Positions 33,043-45,362 are shown, numbered from the stretch's first letter. The stretch is DNA of 64,000 bases from Coccinella septempunctata (GCF_907165205.1 NC_058189.1:57252270-57316269), one strand, 5' to 3'. Notes: a model not told the origin generated them from the letters alone. Numbers and translations are program-made.

Positions 33043-34605
33043 TATAGCTTCCAATTTCATACATACAGCTTGTGTTTTACTGTTTTGAATATGTTAGATT
33101 ATGTGCTAACTAAACAGAATTATCTGGAATCTTTAATTTCCGGTTCTAATTGGAAGAAAACTGATGCAAACATTGTGCCATATATGCTCCGTTTTATTTT
33201 CATTAGGACAGCCTGTATATGCCAATGTGAATACATACAAACATCCTACACCAGAATTCGATAATGGCAACGCTAGGTAATATGATCATAGCTTTTCGCA
33301 CCCTTTATACTTCGTTGTGAATCGAGTAAACCCTCTTCTTTATTGAATGATTGCACTACCTAAAATAAACGCGAAAGGAAATATTTTTGTTGGTGCAAGC
33401 AACGGGTATTTTCAGGAACTTGGATGGAACAATCAATTTGCCGAAGAAAATATTTTCAGACAGTGCCATATTTTCTCCAGATCCCTTTATGCCTTTTCCC
33501 TGGTTGTCCGCAATGGGATCGTGTAAAATATTCGACACCATGAGGGAATTTTCAATATGTTGGCCGTATTTTCCTTCGGGTCCTGGCCCCAACTCTGATT
33601 TCTTACGGAATTTATTTAAATTCGGAAAATCCGATAACTTATCGTGAATGATTTATCCGCCCGGCACAGGAGTTTTCCTGGATAACTTCATCAACTAGAC
33701 TGAAATCTTTGACAACTGGTTAAAAAAAATCTCAACGAATAGTTCTAGCCAACAAGGCAAGAACTATTTTTTCATCCAAATGGATGAGATATGTGGCTAC
33801 TTGATGAAAATGCACAATCAGACTTAAATCTGAATTACCTACATCATTTTCATGAAATTCCGATAGATTTATCAATGGTTAAACGAAAAAAAAAATTTAA
33901 CTGAAAAACTTGCTTTAGGAACATGATACATCATTATGCTTGTTTGATAGTCTCTGAAAATATGAACTAAAAAGTGGGGCGTTTCATTGTTTTGCATCAA
34001 TAAAATCATTGAAGCTGGCGGATTTGTAATAAAGAGTGTTTGAGTTCTAGGGAAAAAAGTGTAGAAATAAATTCATAAAACAAAAATTTTCATTTTCAAC
34101 AGCAAAATATGCAATATCAAGTGAACATTACTTTCAGTACATTTCGGATAATAATACCCGACATGATCCTCATCAAAGATTTGGTTGGCTTTTCTCTTCA
34201 GCTCCAAACATTTACTCATTTACATTCATTGGAAAAACTGAAAATGTTCCACCAATCACCTTTATTTTTGGATTTAGGTGACAATAAACATCCTCATGCA
34301 ATGCTATCATCTATCTGGTCATCTGTAAGTATTATTTTCTCATTAGGATATACGAGTACACCTGTTTGTTTGGTGAATTGTTGTTCGTATTATTTGGTGC
34401 TGAACATTTCCAATTTTTGTTCTGGGTGCTGCTGGAAATTTTCCATTTCTTGTAGTATAATTTCTGCTTTTTGTTGAACTCTCAAAAGTCTCAAAAAAAT
34501 ATTTGAAGGTTTTTACCAACTTTGTACCTCTCCGGGATTTGCTGGAAAAGAATTATTATAAAAAAAAACATTACAAGTGATGAATTAAAAGTGGTTACAA
34601 TGTAA
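33043..34605. other. Unassigned DNA
   Basis: No repeat or known gene. Two overlapping frames on opposite strands (33356-33647) have somewhat balanced composition but no recognisable domain. The remainder is AT-rich. Confidence 0.3.
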
Positions 34606-34667
34606 TAGTTGGGGAGCCCAAGAGGAAAATTCGGGATTTACTCGAGCCTGTCAGATAAATATAAAAC

Positions 34668-37600
34668 CCGCCGAAGCCTGTCCCAAGCCAGGTTGAAAAA
34701 GGGTGAGGGGGAGGAGTAACAACCTCGTAAAAAAAAAACCAGGTTTCATCTGGCCCGGATGATAGCAACCTGTTAGGGCTCCTGCCTAGGATACAGGCGA
34801 AGACACGGTCAACGGTGGTCAAAAAGCTTTTTGAACAGCGGATGAACTAAGAAAAGGGAAGATTGATCTCTTAAGTCCAGTAAGACAGTCAATCTAAAGG
34901 AAGACAACCTTGAATAAAAATTACCTGGTCCTCCAGGTTGGGGGTTTTGGCGTCAGGTTAGTTCCCTGTCACTTGTGAAAAATTTAAATTACTAAAAAGC
35001 CTAATACCGGCCTCGGAATTTCGGATGGATTTACTGGTAAACGAAAACAGCTTCGTAAAAGGACAATGAATTTTGGAACATGGAATGTGCAAGGAATGAA
35101 AGATAAGGTGGTGGAAATCTCCCGAGAATGCGAAAGTCTTAGGATGGATATTGTTGTTTTAACGGAAACAAAGAAAAAAGGGATAGGATCAGAAATTTTA
35201 GATAATTATGTACACATATTCGGAGGAGTTCCAAAAGATCAAAGAGCCAAAAGAGGCGTTTCGCTATTGATTCACAAAAAACACAAACATAAAATAACAG
35301 ATTTTGAGTCCGTTAGTGAAAATATCATCCGGGTCAATATGAACCTGTTTCAGACTCCAGTGACAATCTTAGGCGTATATGCAGTATCCAATGATGAGCC
35401 CTCGAATATTAAAGATGAATTCTTTGAGAGAATAAACGACGAAATATCTAAGATAGGAAAATCAAGAGAGGTTATTCTGCTTGGAGATCTGAACAGTAGA
35501 GTAGGACGGAGAGTGCAGAGCAAAGTGGTTGGTCCATATGGGGAGACAACACTCAACGATAATGGTGAAAGACTAATTGACATATGCGACAGTCATCAAC
35601 TTAAAATACAGAATGGATTCTTCAAACACAAAGACATTCACACTTACACTTGGGTACAACATACGAGAAATTTAAGATCTATTATTGACTATGTAATAAC
35701 ATTACAGAACACCAGAGTGCAAGTGAAGGATGTTAGAGCTTACAGAGGTGTTACATGTGGGTCAGACCACTACATCGTTAGAGCCAAGATGTTGTTTCCT
35801 TATAAACATGTAAATCTTAGGAAAACTCGAATAACCGATGAGACTGAAGAAATTACCTCGAAAAATTATAACACTGAAGGCCTGATGCATGACAGCATAC
35901 GAACACTATACCAGCAGAGATTAGATCAGAAACTGGAGGACTTGACTGAGAAGTCTGTAAGCGAAGTGTATCGGAACATAATAAATAGTATTCAAACAGC
36001 AGCGGAGGAATTCCTTGGTATTAAGAACAGATTGCAAAATAATAAACTTTGGTGGAATGACGAAATAGAAGAGTTGATAAGGAGAAAAAAACAGCTGTAC
36101 CAAAAGTGGCTGAATACACAAACCGAAGAAGATAGAGGATCTTATATGGAAATGAAAAGATTAACAAGGCGGACCATTTCAGCGGCGAAAAGACAAATGT
36201 GGGATAAGAAATGTATGGAGATCAATACATACCTGGGAGGATCTAAGTGTTCCGAGACATGGAAGTTCATTAAGAGAGTTAAATCCAGTGGAAGAAATCA
36301 GGCAGGTATACAGATAATACCGACGGGAAAATGGATAAACCACTACGAACAACTGCTGACAGAGAATAGAAGTCAATATAATACGATCTCACCGTCAGAA
36401 ATATCGGTCAAAGGAGAGGAAATAAACATCGACGTTGCCACACTCGAAAGGGCTGTAACTAAATTGAAAAATGGCAGGGCGACAGGTCCAGAAGGCATAC
36501 CAGCAGAACTGATAAAAAATGGAACAAGAAAACTCTTCGAAGCCCTGACCTGGTGTGTGAACAAGTTCATAAATGGTGCTCCAATACCAGAACAATGGAA
36601 AATAGCCTATATTTCCTCAATACATAAGAAGGGAGATAAACTGAACTGTGGTAATTATAGAGGCATTTCAGTGACGAGCACAATGAGTCGCCTCTATGGA
36701 AGGATTCTCCGAGATCTTATAGAATCCGAATACAGCTATCAAGAGGAGGAGGAACAATCTGGGTTCAGAGCTGATAGAACATGCACTGATAACGTTTTCT
36801 GCTTGAAACAATTGATAGAGAAAAGAATGAACACAAACCAGGAAACTCATCTTATGTTTATAGACCTTCACAAAGCCTATGACACGGTACCGGTTAAGCA
36901 ACTATGGAAAGTATTACAGCAGTCGAATATCAATCAAACCTTAATCACAGCTCTTCAGAATCTGTATAATGGCTCAGAATCCAGAATAAAAATAGGCAAT
37001 CGACTGTCGCGAAGTTTCTCGGTCAACAAAGGGTTACGTCAAGGATGCTGCGTATCTCCAACACTCTTTAAAATTTATGTGGCCAAAGCTTTATCTCTTT
37101 GGAAAAGAAAATGTAGAGGGATGGGAATATACCTGGGAGACACCTGCCTGTTCACATTACAGTTTGCGGACGACCAAGTGATCATTGCCAATGACAAGGC
37201 AGACCTGGAATACATGACCCGAAAATTGCAGGAAGAGTATGAAGAGTGGGGTTTAGAACTTAATACCAAAAAAACCAAATATTTACCAATCGGAGGTGAA
37301 TTATCGAACATCCAACTCGATACAGAAGAAATCGCTGCCTGCACCAGCTACACATATTTGGGTGTGGAGTTTGATATTACAGGCAGGGACGATCGAGAAA
37401 TAAAAAAACGTATCAACCAAGCCAGGGGTCTCATCTCTTGTTTGAATGGAGTCTTCTGGAGCAGCGAAATAGGAAAAAAACGAAAATATAACATCTATGA
37501 TACGATGATAAAAAGTTCCTTATTGTATGGCGCAGAAACGTGGAAAATTACAGAGAACAATAGGAAGAAACTGGAGGCTACCGAAATGGATGTGTTCAGA

Positions 37601-37947
37601 AGGTCACTAGGAATATCAAGAAAAGACCGAATACGGAATGAAGATGTTCGAGCAAGAATGGGAGTAGAAGGATCTCTCATGACAGACATCGAACGAAGAC
37701 AACTTGTTTGGTATGGACACGTGCAGAGGATGGATAACACCAGACTACCAAAGCAGATCCTGGAATGGGTACCACCAAATCGAAGAAAACGAGGAAGACC
37801 AAGAAAGACGTGGATGGAAGGGGTTTCGAAAGCGATGAGCGCAAGAAATCTGACAGAAAACCAGTGGAATGACAGAAGGTCATGGAAATTAGGCATCGGA
37901 CAACGACGAAAGACGTTATGAAACCGATATATATATATAGATACATT
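34668..37947 (+). mobile_element. RTE-type non-LTR retrotransposon, apparently full length
   Basis: About 3.3 kb: a 5' UTR of about 400 bases, one long ORF, and almost no 3' UTR before a TATATATA/GATA microsatellite tail at 37925-37947. These are hallmarks of the RTE clade. The 5' limit is inferred from where similarity to the host TIR element stops. No ORF1 is seen. It is inserted 60 bases inside the left end of the host element. Confidence 0.75.
35066..37921 (+). CDS. RTE endonuclease-reverse transcriptase, intact ORF
   Basis: An uninterrupted 951-codon frame. Residues 1-240 form an APE-type endonuclease: Asn7 in TWNVQG, Glu34 in LTETK, Asp141 and Asn143 in LLGDLNSRVG, Asp208 in SIIDYVI, and GSDH with Asp234/His235. 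Residues about 430-760 form the reverse transcriptase: NYRGISVTSTMSRLYGRIL, MFIDLHKAYDTVP with Asp600, GLRQGCCVSPTLF, and FADD at 700-703. The C-terminus has RRKRGRPRKTWMEGV and a W-x-D-R-x-x-W motif as in RTE proteins. All catalytic residues looked for are present, so the protein could be functional and the insertion recent. The ATG is the first in frame after a stop-rich 5' UTR. Confidence 0.9.
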   Translation: MNFGTWNVQGMKDKVVEISRECESLRMDIVVLTETKKKGIGSEILDNYVHIFGGVPKDQRAKRGVSLLIHKKHKHKITDFESVSENIIRVNMNLFQTPVTILGVYAVSNDEPSNIKDEFFERINDEISKIGKSREVILLGDLNSRVGRRVQSKVVGPYGETTLNDNGERLIDICDSHQLKIQNGFFKHKDIHTYTWVQHTRNLRSIIDYVITLQNTRVQVKDVRAYRGVTCGSDHYIVRAKMLFPYKHVNLRKTRITDETEEITSKNYNTEGLMHDSIRTLYQQRLDQKLEDLTEKSVSEVYRNIINSIQTAAEEFLGIKNRLQNNKLWWNDEIEELIRRKKQLYQKWLNTQTEEDRGSYMEMKRLTRRTISAAKRQMWDKKCMEINTYLGGSKCSETWKFIKRVKSSGRNQAGIQIIPTGKWINHYEQLLTENRSQYNTISPSEISVKGEEINIDVATLERAVTKLKNGRATGPEGIPAELIKNGTRKLFEALTWCVNKFINGAPIPEQWKIAYISSIHKKGDKLNCGNYRGISVTSTMSRLYGRILRDLIESEYSYQEEEEQSGFRADRTCTDNVFCLKQLIEKRMNTNQETHLMFIDLHKAYDTVPVKQLWKVLQQSNINQTLITALQNLYNGSESRIKIGNRLSRSFSVNKGLRQGCCVSPTLFKIYVAKALSLWKRKCRGMGIYLGDTCLFTLQFADDQVIIANDKADLEYMTRKLQEEYEEWGLELNTKKTKYLPIGGELSNIQLDTEEIAACTSYTYLGVEFDITGRDDREIKKRINQARGLISCLNGVFWSSEIGKKRKYNIYDTMIKSSLLYGAETWKITENNRKKLEATEMDVFRRSLGISRKDRIRNEDVRARMGVEGSLMTDIERRQLVWYGHVQRMDNTRLPKQILEWVPPNRRKRGRPRKTWMEGVSKAMSARNLTENQWNDRRSWKLGIGQRRKTL

Positions 37948-39464
37948 GGACCCTGTAGAATACTTCTACCAAAAATTAGACCTGTATATAGAGGGAATTG
38001 TCTAGGACAGCCGATTGCCTGTCAGAATAGTAAAAGAATACCATCATTGTACATACTCGATCCTGTCAGATTATGATATACATATGTGGTTAATTTTATG
38101 CTGAAAAGTATACATCTTCTTAATCTGACAATTAAAACGTGACGAAGATGTGTGGGAGGGCGCAAAACTTGCAATAAAAACGTTATGTGTACATTCTCGA
38201 GCGCGGTGGCTTTTTTTTCTTATTTTGAACCCAATGAATCAAAAATAACGGAAAAAATATAATCTGACAGTTTCAGCAAGCCGAAACAACAAAAATTGGC
38301 CATAAAGGTGACAAAAATCAGTTTTTCTGAATTATCTCCTCTCCTGGGCTTCGCATTCATCAGGAAAGTTCTAGAGCATATTTTCTACAAATTTTGTCCG
38401 AAGCAATTTTTTCTACGTTTGAACGTTTTTGAGATATATGGCGATGAATGTTCATTAGACTGGGTTTCCACATACACCTTGGCCTTTCGCATGTGTGGCT
38501 AAGCTCCTGGCTCTTATAACACCACTCTAGCTTCGGTTGAGGATATGAAAAATTACTTCAAGCAAAAGTTGTGTAGTATTTTATTATCTACAACTTTCAC
38601 AATGAATACAGAAACGATAAGAGGTACAGGAAGGGAGATATTTAAAAAAAAATGCCTTTTTATCTTCTTCAAACTGTCAGATTAAGAAAACCACCCCTGA
38701 TTAGGGTCAGATTAATGGGTCAATACGTCTGCAACACCAAGATTAATCATCTGTATGTAGGAAGCTATTCTTGATTCACTTAATACGTTGTTGTTGTTCT
38801 ATTGTTGTTCCTATTGTTATTCCTATTGTTAGGATAATGAGGTACTGATAGAAAATAGGTAGGGTAGGGGGTTGTCAATTTAGACGTAAATTGAGACGTT
38901 GGTATTCAGTTCTTCGAAAATTTGTTGAAAAGGGTTGAGTAATAACATTAGTCGAGACGCCACCGTCATTTAGAAGAAGTTACGACGAATTTAATATTGA
39001 AGACTTAAGGTTGTATCAAAATTGTGTAATGCCGATTGAAGAGTGAAACCAGTAAGAAGAATAGGTATAATCAACCCAACAATTATAAAAAACCTACATG
39101 TATGAAAATCTGACACGATCGAGTATGTATAAGTAGCGATTTCTTTTGCATTTTCAAGGTACCACTGTGACCTTGCGTCCTGCGTACCATTTTCAACTCT
39201 TCCGTACGGCCAGCCCCACCACAAAAGCTGTCAGATTAACATGGATTTATTATACGTAGGGCACATCCAGTATCTTAATCTGACATGCTCGAGTATGTAC
39301 ACCTGATGATTTTTTTTTACATCTTTGAAAACCTGCAGACGCTTTCCCCACCGCTGAAAGTGCATACATCATAGAACCTATTTTGCTTACAACCATCTAT
39401 TCTTCAAAATCTAGTAGGTCTCGCTCGAGTAAATCCCGATTTAGCATCGTCGGCTCCCCAACTA

Positions 39465-40572
39465 TAAGAAATGTACTTACATTCGCATTCTTTTCCCGTC
39501 TGAAAATTATAATTTGCTCACGACATCTTTCAACAAATAGATAATAAATGCAGATTCCGAATTCCACGATGGTTTATTTACGAAAACGACCATAATGTCT
39601 GTATAAAATCTCTGAATATATTTATTTTTGACATTTAAAATCAATTGGTCCTTTACATTGTTTAATGTTATTTCAAGTTTTTTTCTGAACACTTTTCGGC
39701 ACAAAAAGCCTCGAAGTATGTTCTCCTTCTCTCTACTCTCCAGTCTCCATAGGTATGGGCCCCAAATGTGTCTCGCGCTTTGTTGGCTTTGGGAGTTAGG
39801 TTCAGCCGCCATTGCTTGTGTGAACGTTTTCATAGTGTTGTACACTTGTTTGTCCTTCTTATTTTGTTCCTTATTTTATTTCATTTGCTTCGACTTCTAC
39901 CTCAACGTAGTCGATTTGATCGAACACTCTAAAAGTTTCATTAAAATATAGAGTATCCTAACCCTTCGAACGATGTCTATACCAAGACATCCTCGTTTTT
40001 ATTTCGTCTGATGACACCTACCACCGCCTACCTCGGAGGGAAATGCTCAGGCAGCCAGAAACCGTGAAGCGTCGACGTCGTAAAACCAGATATTTCATAA
40101 ATTTCGTTTTCGGCTCAAATGTGGCGATGCGCAATTCGGGAAGTTGTCGGTGGTCCTGCTGGATGCCAATCGATCTGCCAACCTTTCAGGCAGAAAGTGC
40201 TGATAAATAATAATGTCGGCAAATGCTCTTCTGCAATATGCATTTTGCGCGATATAACAGCATGCAAGAGGTAAGGATGATGGATGGTGGTTGTTTTATG
40301 GTTATTCGACGGAAATTCCGCTGTAAATTTCAGTTAGGCGCGGATATTAGTCGGGCTCTGGAAGAGTTCGAGTCTGGCCAACGTACCCGTTAGATTTTTT
40401 TTCATTTTTGTTTTGTTTAATGAGGCATCCCGATTATGCGCCTTCTTTCTGTTAGATCTATGTAGTAGATCACCTATACAGAGTGTTTACGCAAAATTCA
40501 TAACAGCGGTTTTTACTATTTTGTAGAAAAATGCACGACCTGGTCAATTCTAATTTCAAATTACGCTATTCA
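39465..40572. other. Unassigned DNA between two TIR-element ends
   Basis: A minus frame of 112 codons (39507-39845) has a basic, mixed composition but no domain I recognise. 39955-40430 has more balanced base composition than the average of the window. Nothing else was found. Confidence 0.3.
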
Positions 40573-40574
40573 TA

Positions 40575-40935
40575 GTTGGGGAGCCCACGATGCTGAATCT
40601 AATTGAAGATTAGATATGGCAGAAAGAAAAAAAGGTTCTATAATGAAAGCACTTTCAACGGTGGGGAAAGCGTCTGCAGGTTTTCAAAGATGTAAAAAAA
40701 ATCGTCAGGTGTACATACTCGAGCGTGTCAGGTTAAGATACCGTATATGCTCTAGGTGTGTCTGATAAAAAATGCATGTTAATCTGAGAGTTTGCGTGGT
40801 GGGGCTGGCCGTACGGAAGAGTTGAAAATATTTAAAAAAAAAAATTTTTTTAGAACGTGTCAGATTTTCAGAGGATATGTTTATTGAACCCAAAAAAAGC
40901 TACTTTTCAAGAGTCTGACAATTCGAACGTAACGT
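40575..40935. mobile_element. Solo end of the CTCGAG-motif TIR element
   Basis: Begins GTTGGGGAGCCCACGATGCT after TA at 40573-40574. It matches, in reverse complement, 39190-39462, including GGCTGGCCGTACGGAAGAGT, GAAAGCGTCTGCAGGTTTTC and GTACATACTCGAGCGTGTCA at 40711-40730. The other end is missing. Confidence 0.7.
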
Positions 40936-41096
40936 AAGATCACAGCAGTCCTTTGAAATTGCAAAAAAGGTGTTTTTTTGACCTCAAGAATCTACTGTTA
41001 AAATATTTTTATGAGTCAAAGATTCGCCTTGTATGTTCTATGAAAATTCTTCCACCTATTTCTCATTTCAATTTATTCCTATACGTCAAACCCGTA

Positions 41097-42248
41097 TATA
41101 CTCCATCCACTTTTATTTTAGCACTCGGTTGGCCATGGGAATTTGACACATTTCACCCTGTATAGTACGAAAATGTGGGATTATGACGCTTGTCAAAACA
41201 TTTTTGGGTTTTAAATCAGCGCTATGTTGTCCGTTATACGTTATTACGTATTTCATTACAATGTCGAATTTCTTCGGAAAATATGTGACGAACATAATTG
41301 AAGTTTATACAAATTGATTGAAGGCATACGCAAATCCAGTTATTTGCATGGAAAATACAAGAGATCAGTATAATATCATAATATGCACTAGCTTGAGGAG
41401 AGTTAATGTTCGTTATATTCTTCGGCTAAAGTTTGAATACGTTACATCAGTTGTAGATTTCAAAAATATTAACCCGAAGATGAAATGCATATGATGCAGT
41501 GGTTGGGAATGGGTATCTCTCGAAGGAATTAACAGATAATTCACAAGAATGTTAAATTCTTCAACAAAAATCATCTTGCATCAATAAAAGTAAAAGAATT
41601 AAAGGAAAAAGGAAGTTTCAGGGAAAGAGGAACTTCACCTTTGAACAAAAATCAACAGAACAACTGGCTCGATATAATAATAATAATTAGGTATTTATTG
41701 GCACCTTAAGACATTTACAATGTATAGGACAAATCAATTGAAAAATAGAAAAATCAATTTTCGGGAACTTATTCTACGATGACATTCATCGAAAATCCTG
41801 GAGATAGTAACTTTTCTCATTCACCATAAATTCTCAAATGCCACCTCTTTTTTGGATATCCCAATAGAAATTCTTTGTCATCCTCTTCATTAACAATCTT
41901 TATGATTGTGGAAATATTCAGCTGAAATATAAATCGTTTAAATTCCGATGAAACATTATATAAATTCTTTTACATTGAATATGTTCGCTACCGTCTGACG
42001 TATTTTGGATTTTAGAATATCAGGGTATAACTATTTGAATGAGCGGACCTGAATTCCAAATAGCACTTCCTGAAACCCTGTCTCTCTTTTCAATCACTTT
42101 CAGCATTTTCGTAATAAAATTGATATTAGGTGTGGCAACGAAGTTATGACATTTCATGAGTGCCAACCTTACTCCGTTCTTGTTACAAAAACTTGGGAAA
42201 ATTATTTCATAGCCAACCGACTGCTAAAATAAATGTGAATGGAGTATA
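41097..42248 (+). mobile_element. TIR element, TATACTCC family, copy 1
   Basis: The inverted termini TATACTCCATCCACTTTTAT (41097) and its partner ending GTGAATGGAGTATA (42248) extend into TTTTAGCACTCGGTTGGCCA / GCCAACCGACTGCTAAAA. The unit is 1152 bp without a transposase frame. Related copies are at 44066-45325 (inverted) and 60443-62622. The class is unknown. Confidence 0.75.
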
Positions 42249-43500
42249 TATATGTTATATGCCATATAAATGTCAGATAAAAAATATTTATACTCCTCAG
42301 AAGAATAAAAAAACAAATAAAAAATAGGGTTACACTTAGAAATACGAACCTAGAATCAGGCCTCCTGAAACACCCTGCACACTGTATATATGAAAACGGA
42401 TTTTTTTCAATTTGTTCTCTATAGAAGCTCTGGAAATTTCCCGAAAATTAAATTTTCTTGCAGACTTCCTAAAACAATCAAAGAAATGAATAAAGTGGAA
42501 AAGTCCTAGTTGTCAATTAACTACAAGACATTATGATAATAAATATCTCATAATTCTCAGGGTGATAAACTAAATGAGAAGACATATTAAATTTCACCAT
42601 GTATCCTTGAGGAAAAATCGTTTATTTCTTGGATCACTAGGAACTGAAGTGAAGTAGCGATATAAAAGCCAAGGACTACTTCGATAGCTATAAGGAAAGG
42701 GTTCATAAATATCAAGCTCTAATCTGATGAAGGAAGCACATTATTTACGGACAATGAACGCCGAAAGTTGTTATTGAGCACACCCTAATATCTGATTACC
42801 ATCGTTGTGCATAAGCTGCTTATTACCACTTTTTTTATCATCTATTCGAAGATGAACTATTTCATCGACCGACGGTAACGTTTTAATGAAGATCAACGAT
42901 ATTGGCATAGTCAGTTATGAGCCATACCCTTTTTTAATCGAAGAAAATCACAATCGAGGATATTCAGTCACAGATTTATGAATTTAGTCGTCAACTTTTT
43001 CTATGGGTCCGATGATGTTTTTGTTATTAGAAATCTCGAAGAATGTTTTCTTATGCGATATTAATTATCGTCCAAATTTGCTTTTATTTTTGGTATTTAA
43101 TGGATTGCGGACGCCAATAGAATTGTTTCCTTAAAGAATAAGTTTGAAAAATGGTTATTGCTATCTAGCAATCACCATTTTGTCCCAGACATCTGTCTGG
43201 AACCTTTTTCCCCTCACTTACCCTCTATTTATTTCCTGAAACTGTACCCTAGAGAGTAAAGCGAAATTGTCTCGAGATTAGGGGTAGAAAAACGCCCGAT
43301 GAAAATATTTTTGGTTCTGATTCCTTGAAATAATTTCATCATGCCAACGCTGCTTGGTTCTCAGAAAAAATTCACTCCTTTTCAAAGGAGCATCGGGCTA
43401 CCTATCTAAAGAATTTTTTCGTGATTCCTTAATTTCTAGAGCTGTGATCTTCATTAAACTCTTTCTTAAAGTCTTTATTGTTTGTTTCGGAATTTTACAA
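42249..43500. other. Unassigned AT-rich DNA
   Basis: No frame, repeat partner or motif of note. Confidence 0.35.
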
Positions 43501-43502
43501 CT

Positions 43503-43918
43503 ATGCTAAGATATATACCTAGAAAAAACCCAGAATTCATGAATTTATTCAAAATAACTAGGGTTGTGTTTTTTATCTCCAATTCCAACAATATGACATT
43601 AGATGTTTTCAAGAGGAGGCTGAAGTGGCAACTCCTTCACTGAGGCGATTTAATTTTTAAATTTTTTGGGGTGTTTCTCGTACATTTTTATTTTTTTTTT
43701 GTATTTTTGTGTCAAGAAATTTATCCAATTGTATCCATATGTATTGTATAAATTTTCTGTTTTAGAGATGTTTTTCTTTTTTCAAGTAGGAGATTGAGAA
43801 TTTAAGTATGATAATATATTATGTATGATTATATTTTTCTTTAACTTTTAATGCAGTTGGTACTGTTGTGGATTCACTATCTGTTTGTACATTCTTTCTT
43901 AAATAAATAAATAAATTC
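43503..43918 (+). mobile_element. Non-LTR retrotransposon 3' end
   Basis: A short + frame ends with NSNNMTLDVFKRRLKWQLLH and a stop at about 43640, like the C-terminus of CR1/Jockey proteins. A T-rich 3' UTR follows, ending in AAATAAATAAATAAA at about 43900-43916. The 5' limit is approximate. Confidence 0.5.
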
Positions 43919-44065
43919 GCATTTGATTGTTGTACAATACTTATGACTTGATTATCATTCCTAGCAAAGATTAGAGACTAACCTAACTCTCTAATCTTTG
44001 ATGCCTAGATTGAGAAAATTTTCCGCAGATCAGTGAGTAGGGGAGTAGGTGAAAACGCATTAAAG

Positions 44066-45325
44066 TATAACCCATTCACTTTCATTTTAGCAGTCGGTTG
44101 GCCATTATACATTGTTGTATAATTGTTTTTGTAACTAGAACGGTGTAAGGTTGGGACTCATGAAATGTCGTTAATGTCATATGATAATATCACCCTGAAG
44201 AGACATACGTAGATTTAATTTTTTTAGATGTAACCCGTGAGTCGGACTGAAAAAATTCAAGAGATCAAACTTGCTCATAGTTGAATACAGTCAGTGGCGT
44301 GCCACTGACTGTCTAAATAATACCACCCTGTATCTCAAGAAATAAGACGTTTAGGACATATGTTCATATAAAGTTTTCTTCTTAAAATGGAAACAAAAAT
44401 TACCCCCGTAAATATTGACATTCAATTAGGAAACCCTGTATAATTACTATTATTATATCGAAGCTTTAAAAATAACAATCCATAAATACGAGCCAGTTGT
44501 TCTGTTAATTTTTGTTTAAAGATGAAGTTCCTCTTGCCTTGAAACTTCCTCTAATTCTTTTATTTCTATTGATGCAAGATGATTTTTGTTGAAGAATTTA
44601 TTATTCTTGTTATCCGTTAATTCCTTCGAGAGATACCCATTCCCTACCACTGCATCATACGCATTTCATCTTCGGGTTGAATTTTTTGAATTCTACAACT
44701 GATATAACTTATTCAACCTTTAGCCAAAGAAGATAACGAACATTAACTCTCCTCAAGCTAGTGCATATTATGATATTATACTGATCTCTTATATTTTCCA
44801 TGCAAATAACTGGATTTGGTATGCCTTCAATCAGTTTGTATAAACTTCAGTTATGTTCGTCACATATTTTCCAAAGAGATTCGACATTGTGATAAAATAC
44901 GTAAGAACAGAAACTTTCGTAGAACGGGCAACATAGAGTTGATGTAAAACCCAAAAATGTTTTGACATTACTTACTGCATCTTATACGCCAATAATTCAA
45001 TTTTCTTTCATAGTAAAAATAAATATATTTAAAACTGATCTCTTGTATTTTCCATGCAAATAACTAGATTAGGTTTGCCTTCAATCAGTTATAAACGTCA
45101 ATTATGTTCGTCTCATATTTCCGACTTCATATTTTCCAAATGATTCGACATTGTGATAAAATACGTAATTACTGAGACTTTTACGTAGAACGGACAACCT
45201 AGCGCTGATTTAGAACCCAAAAATGTTTTGACAAGCGTCTTAACCCTACATTTTCTCTTTTTACCGAGTGGAATGTCTCAAATTTCCATGGCCAACCCAG
45301 TGCTATCATAAAAATGAATGGACTT
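44066..45325 (-). mobile_element. TIR element, TATACTCC family, copy 2, rearranged
   Basis: Inverted relative to copy 1. TATAACCCATTCACTTTCAT with CAGTCGGTTGGCC starts at 44066, and GCCAACCCAGTGCTATCATA / AATGAATGGAC ends near 45325. The segment around GATCTCTTGTATTTTCCATG to ATGTTTTGACA is present twice in tandem (about 44785-44970 and 45030-45235), so the copy has an internal duplication. Confidence 0.65.
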
Positions 45326-45362
45326 CAAACAAACGTATTCTACATAGCCAATTATAAGCTAT

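Larger units (their letters stand above)
34608..39462. mobile_element. TIR element with CTCGAG/GTCAGATTAA motifs, split by RTE
   Basis: The ends GTTGGGGAGCC (34608) and GGCTCCCCAAC (39462) are inverted, flanked by TA. The similarity continues inward (TTCGGGATTTACTCGAG against CTCGAGTAAATCCCGATTT). A motif close to CTCGAGCGTGTCAGATTAA recurs in both orientations: 34638-34660, 38048-38073, 39107-39129 (inverted), 39274-39300 (inverted). Without the RTE insert the element is about 1.6 kb and has no transposase frame. An internal segment (37945-38760) recurs at 52258-53110 and the right end recurs inverted at 40575-40935. I do not recognise the family. Confidence 0.7.

Noticed and set aside
33356..33647. 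Opposite-strand frames with balanced composition
   Set aside because: No family recognised and no splice or promoter context to support a gene.
38760..38830. TTGTTG/TATTGTT-rich tract considered as a retrotransposon tail
   Set aside because: Short imperfect simple repeat inside the TIR element with no coding sequence before it.
39507..39951. Overlapping frames of 112 and 107 codons on opposite strands
   Set aside because: No recognisable domain, signal or repeat partner; overlap of opposite frames suggests chance, so not called as a gene.
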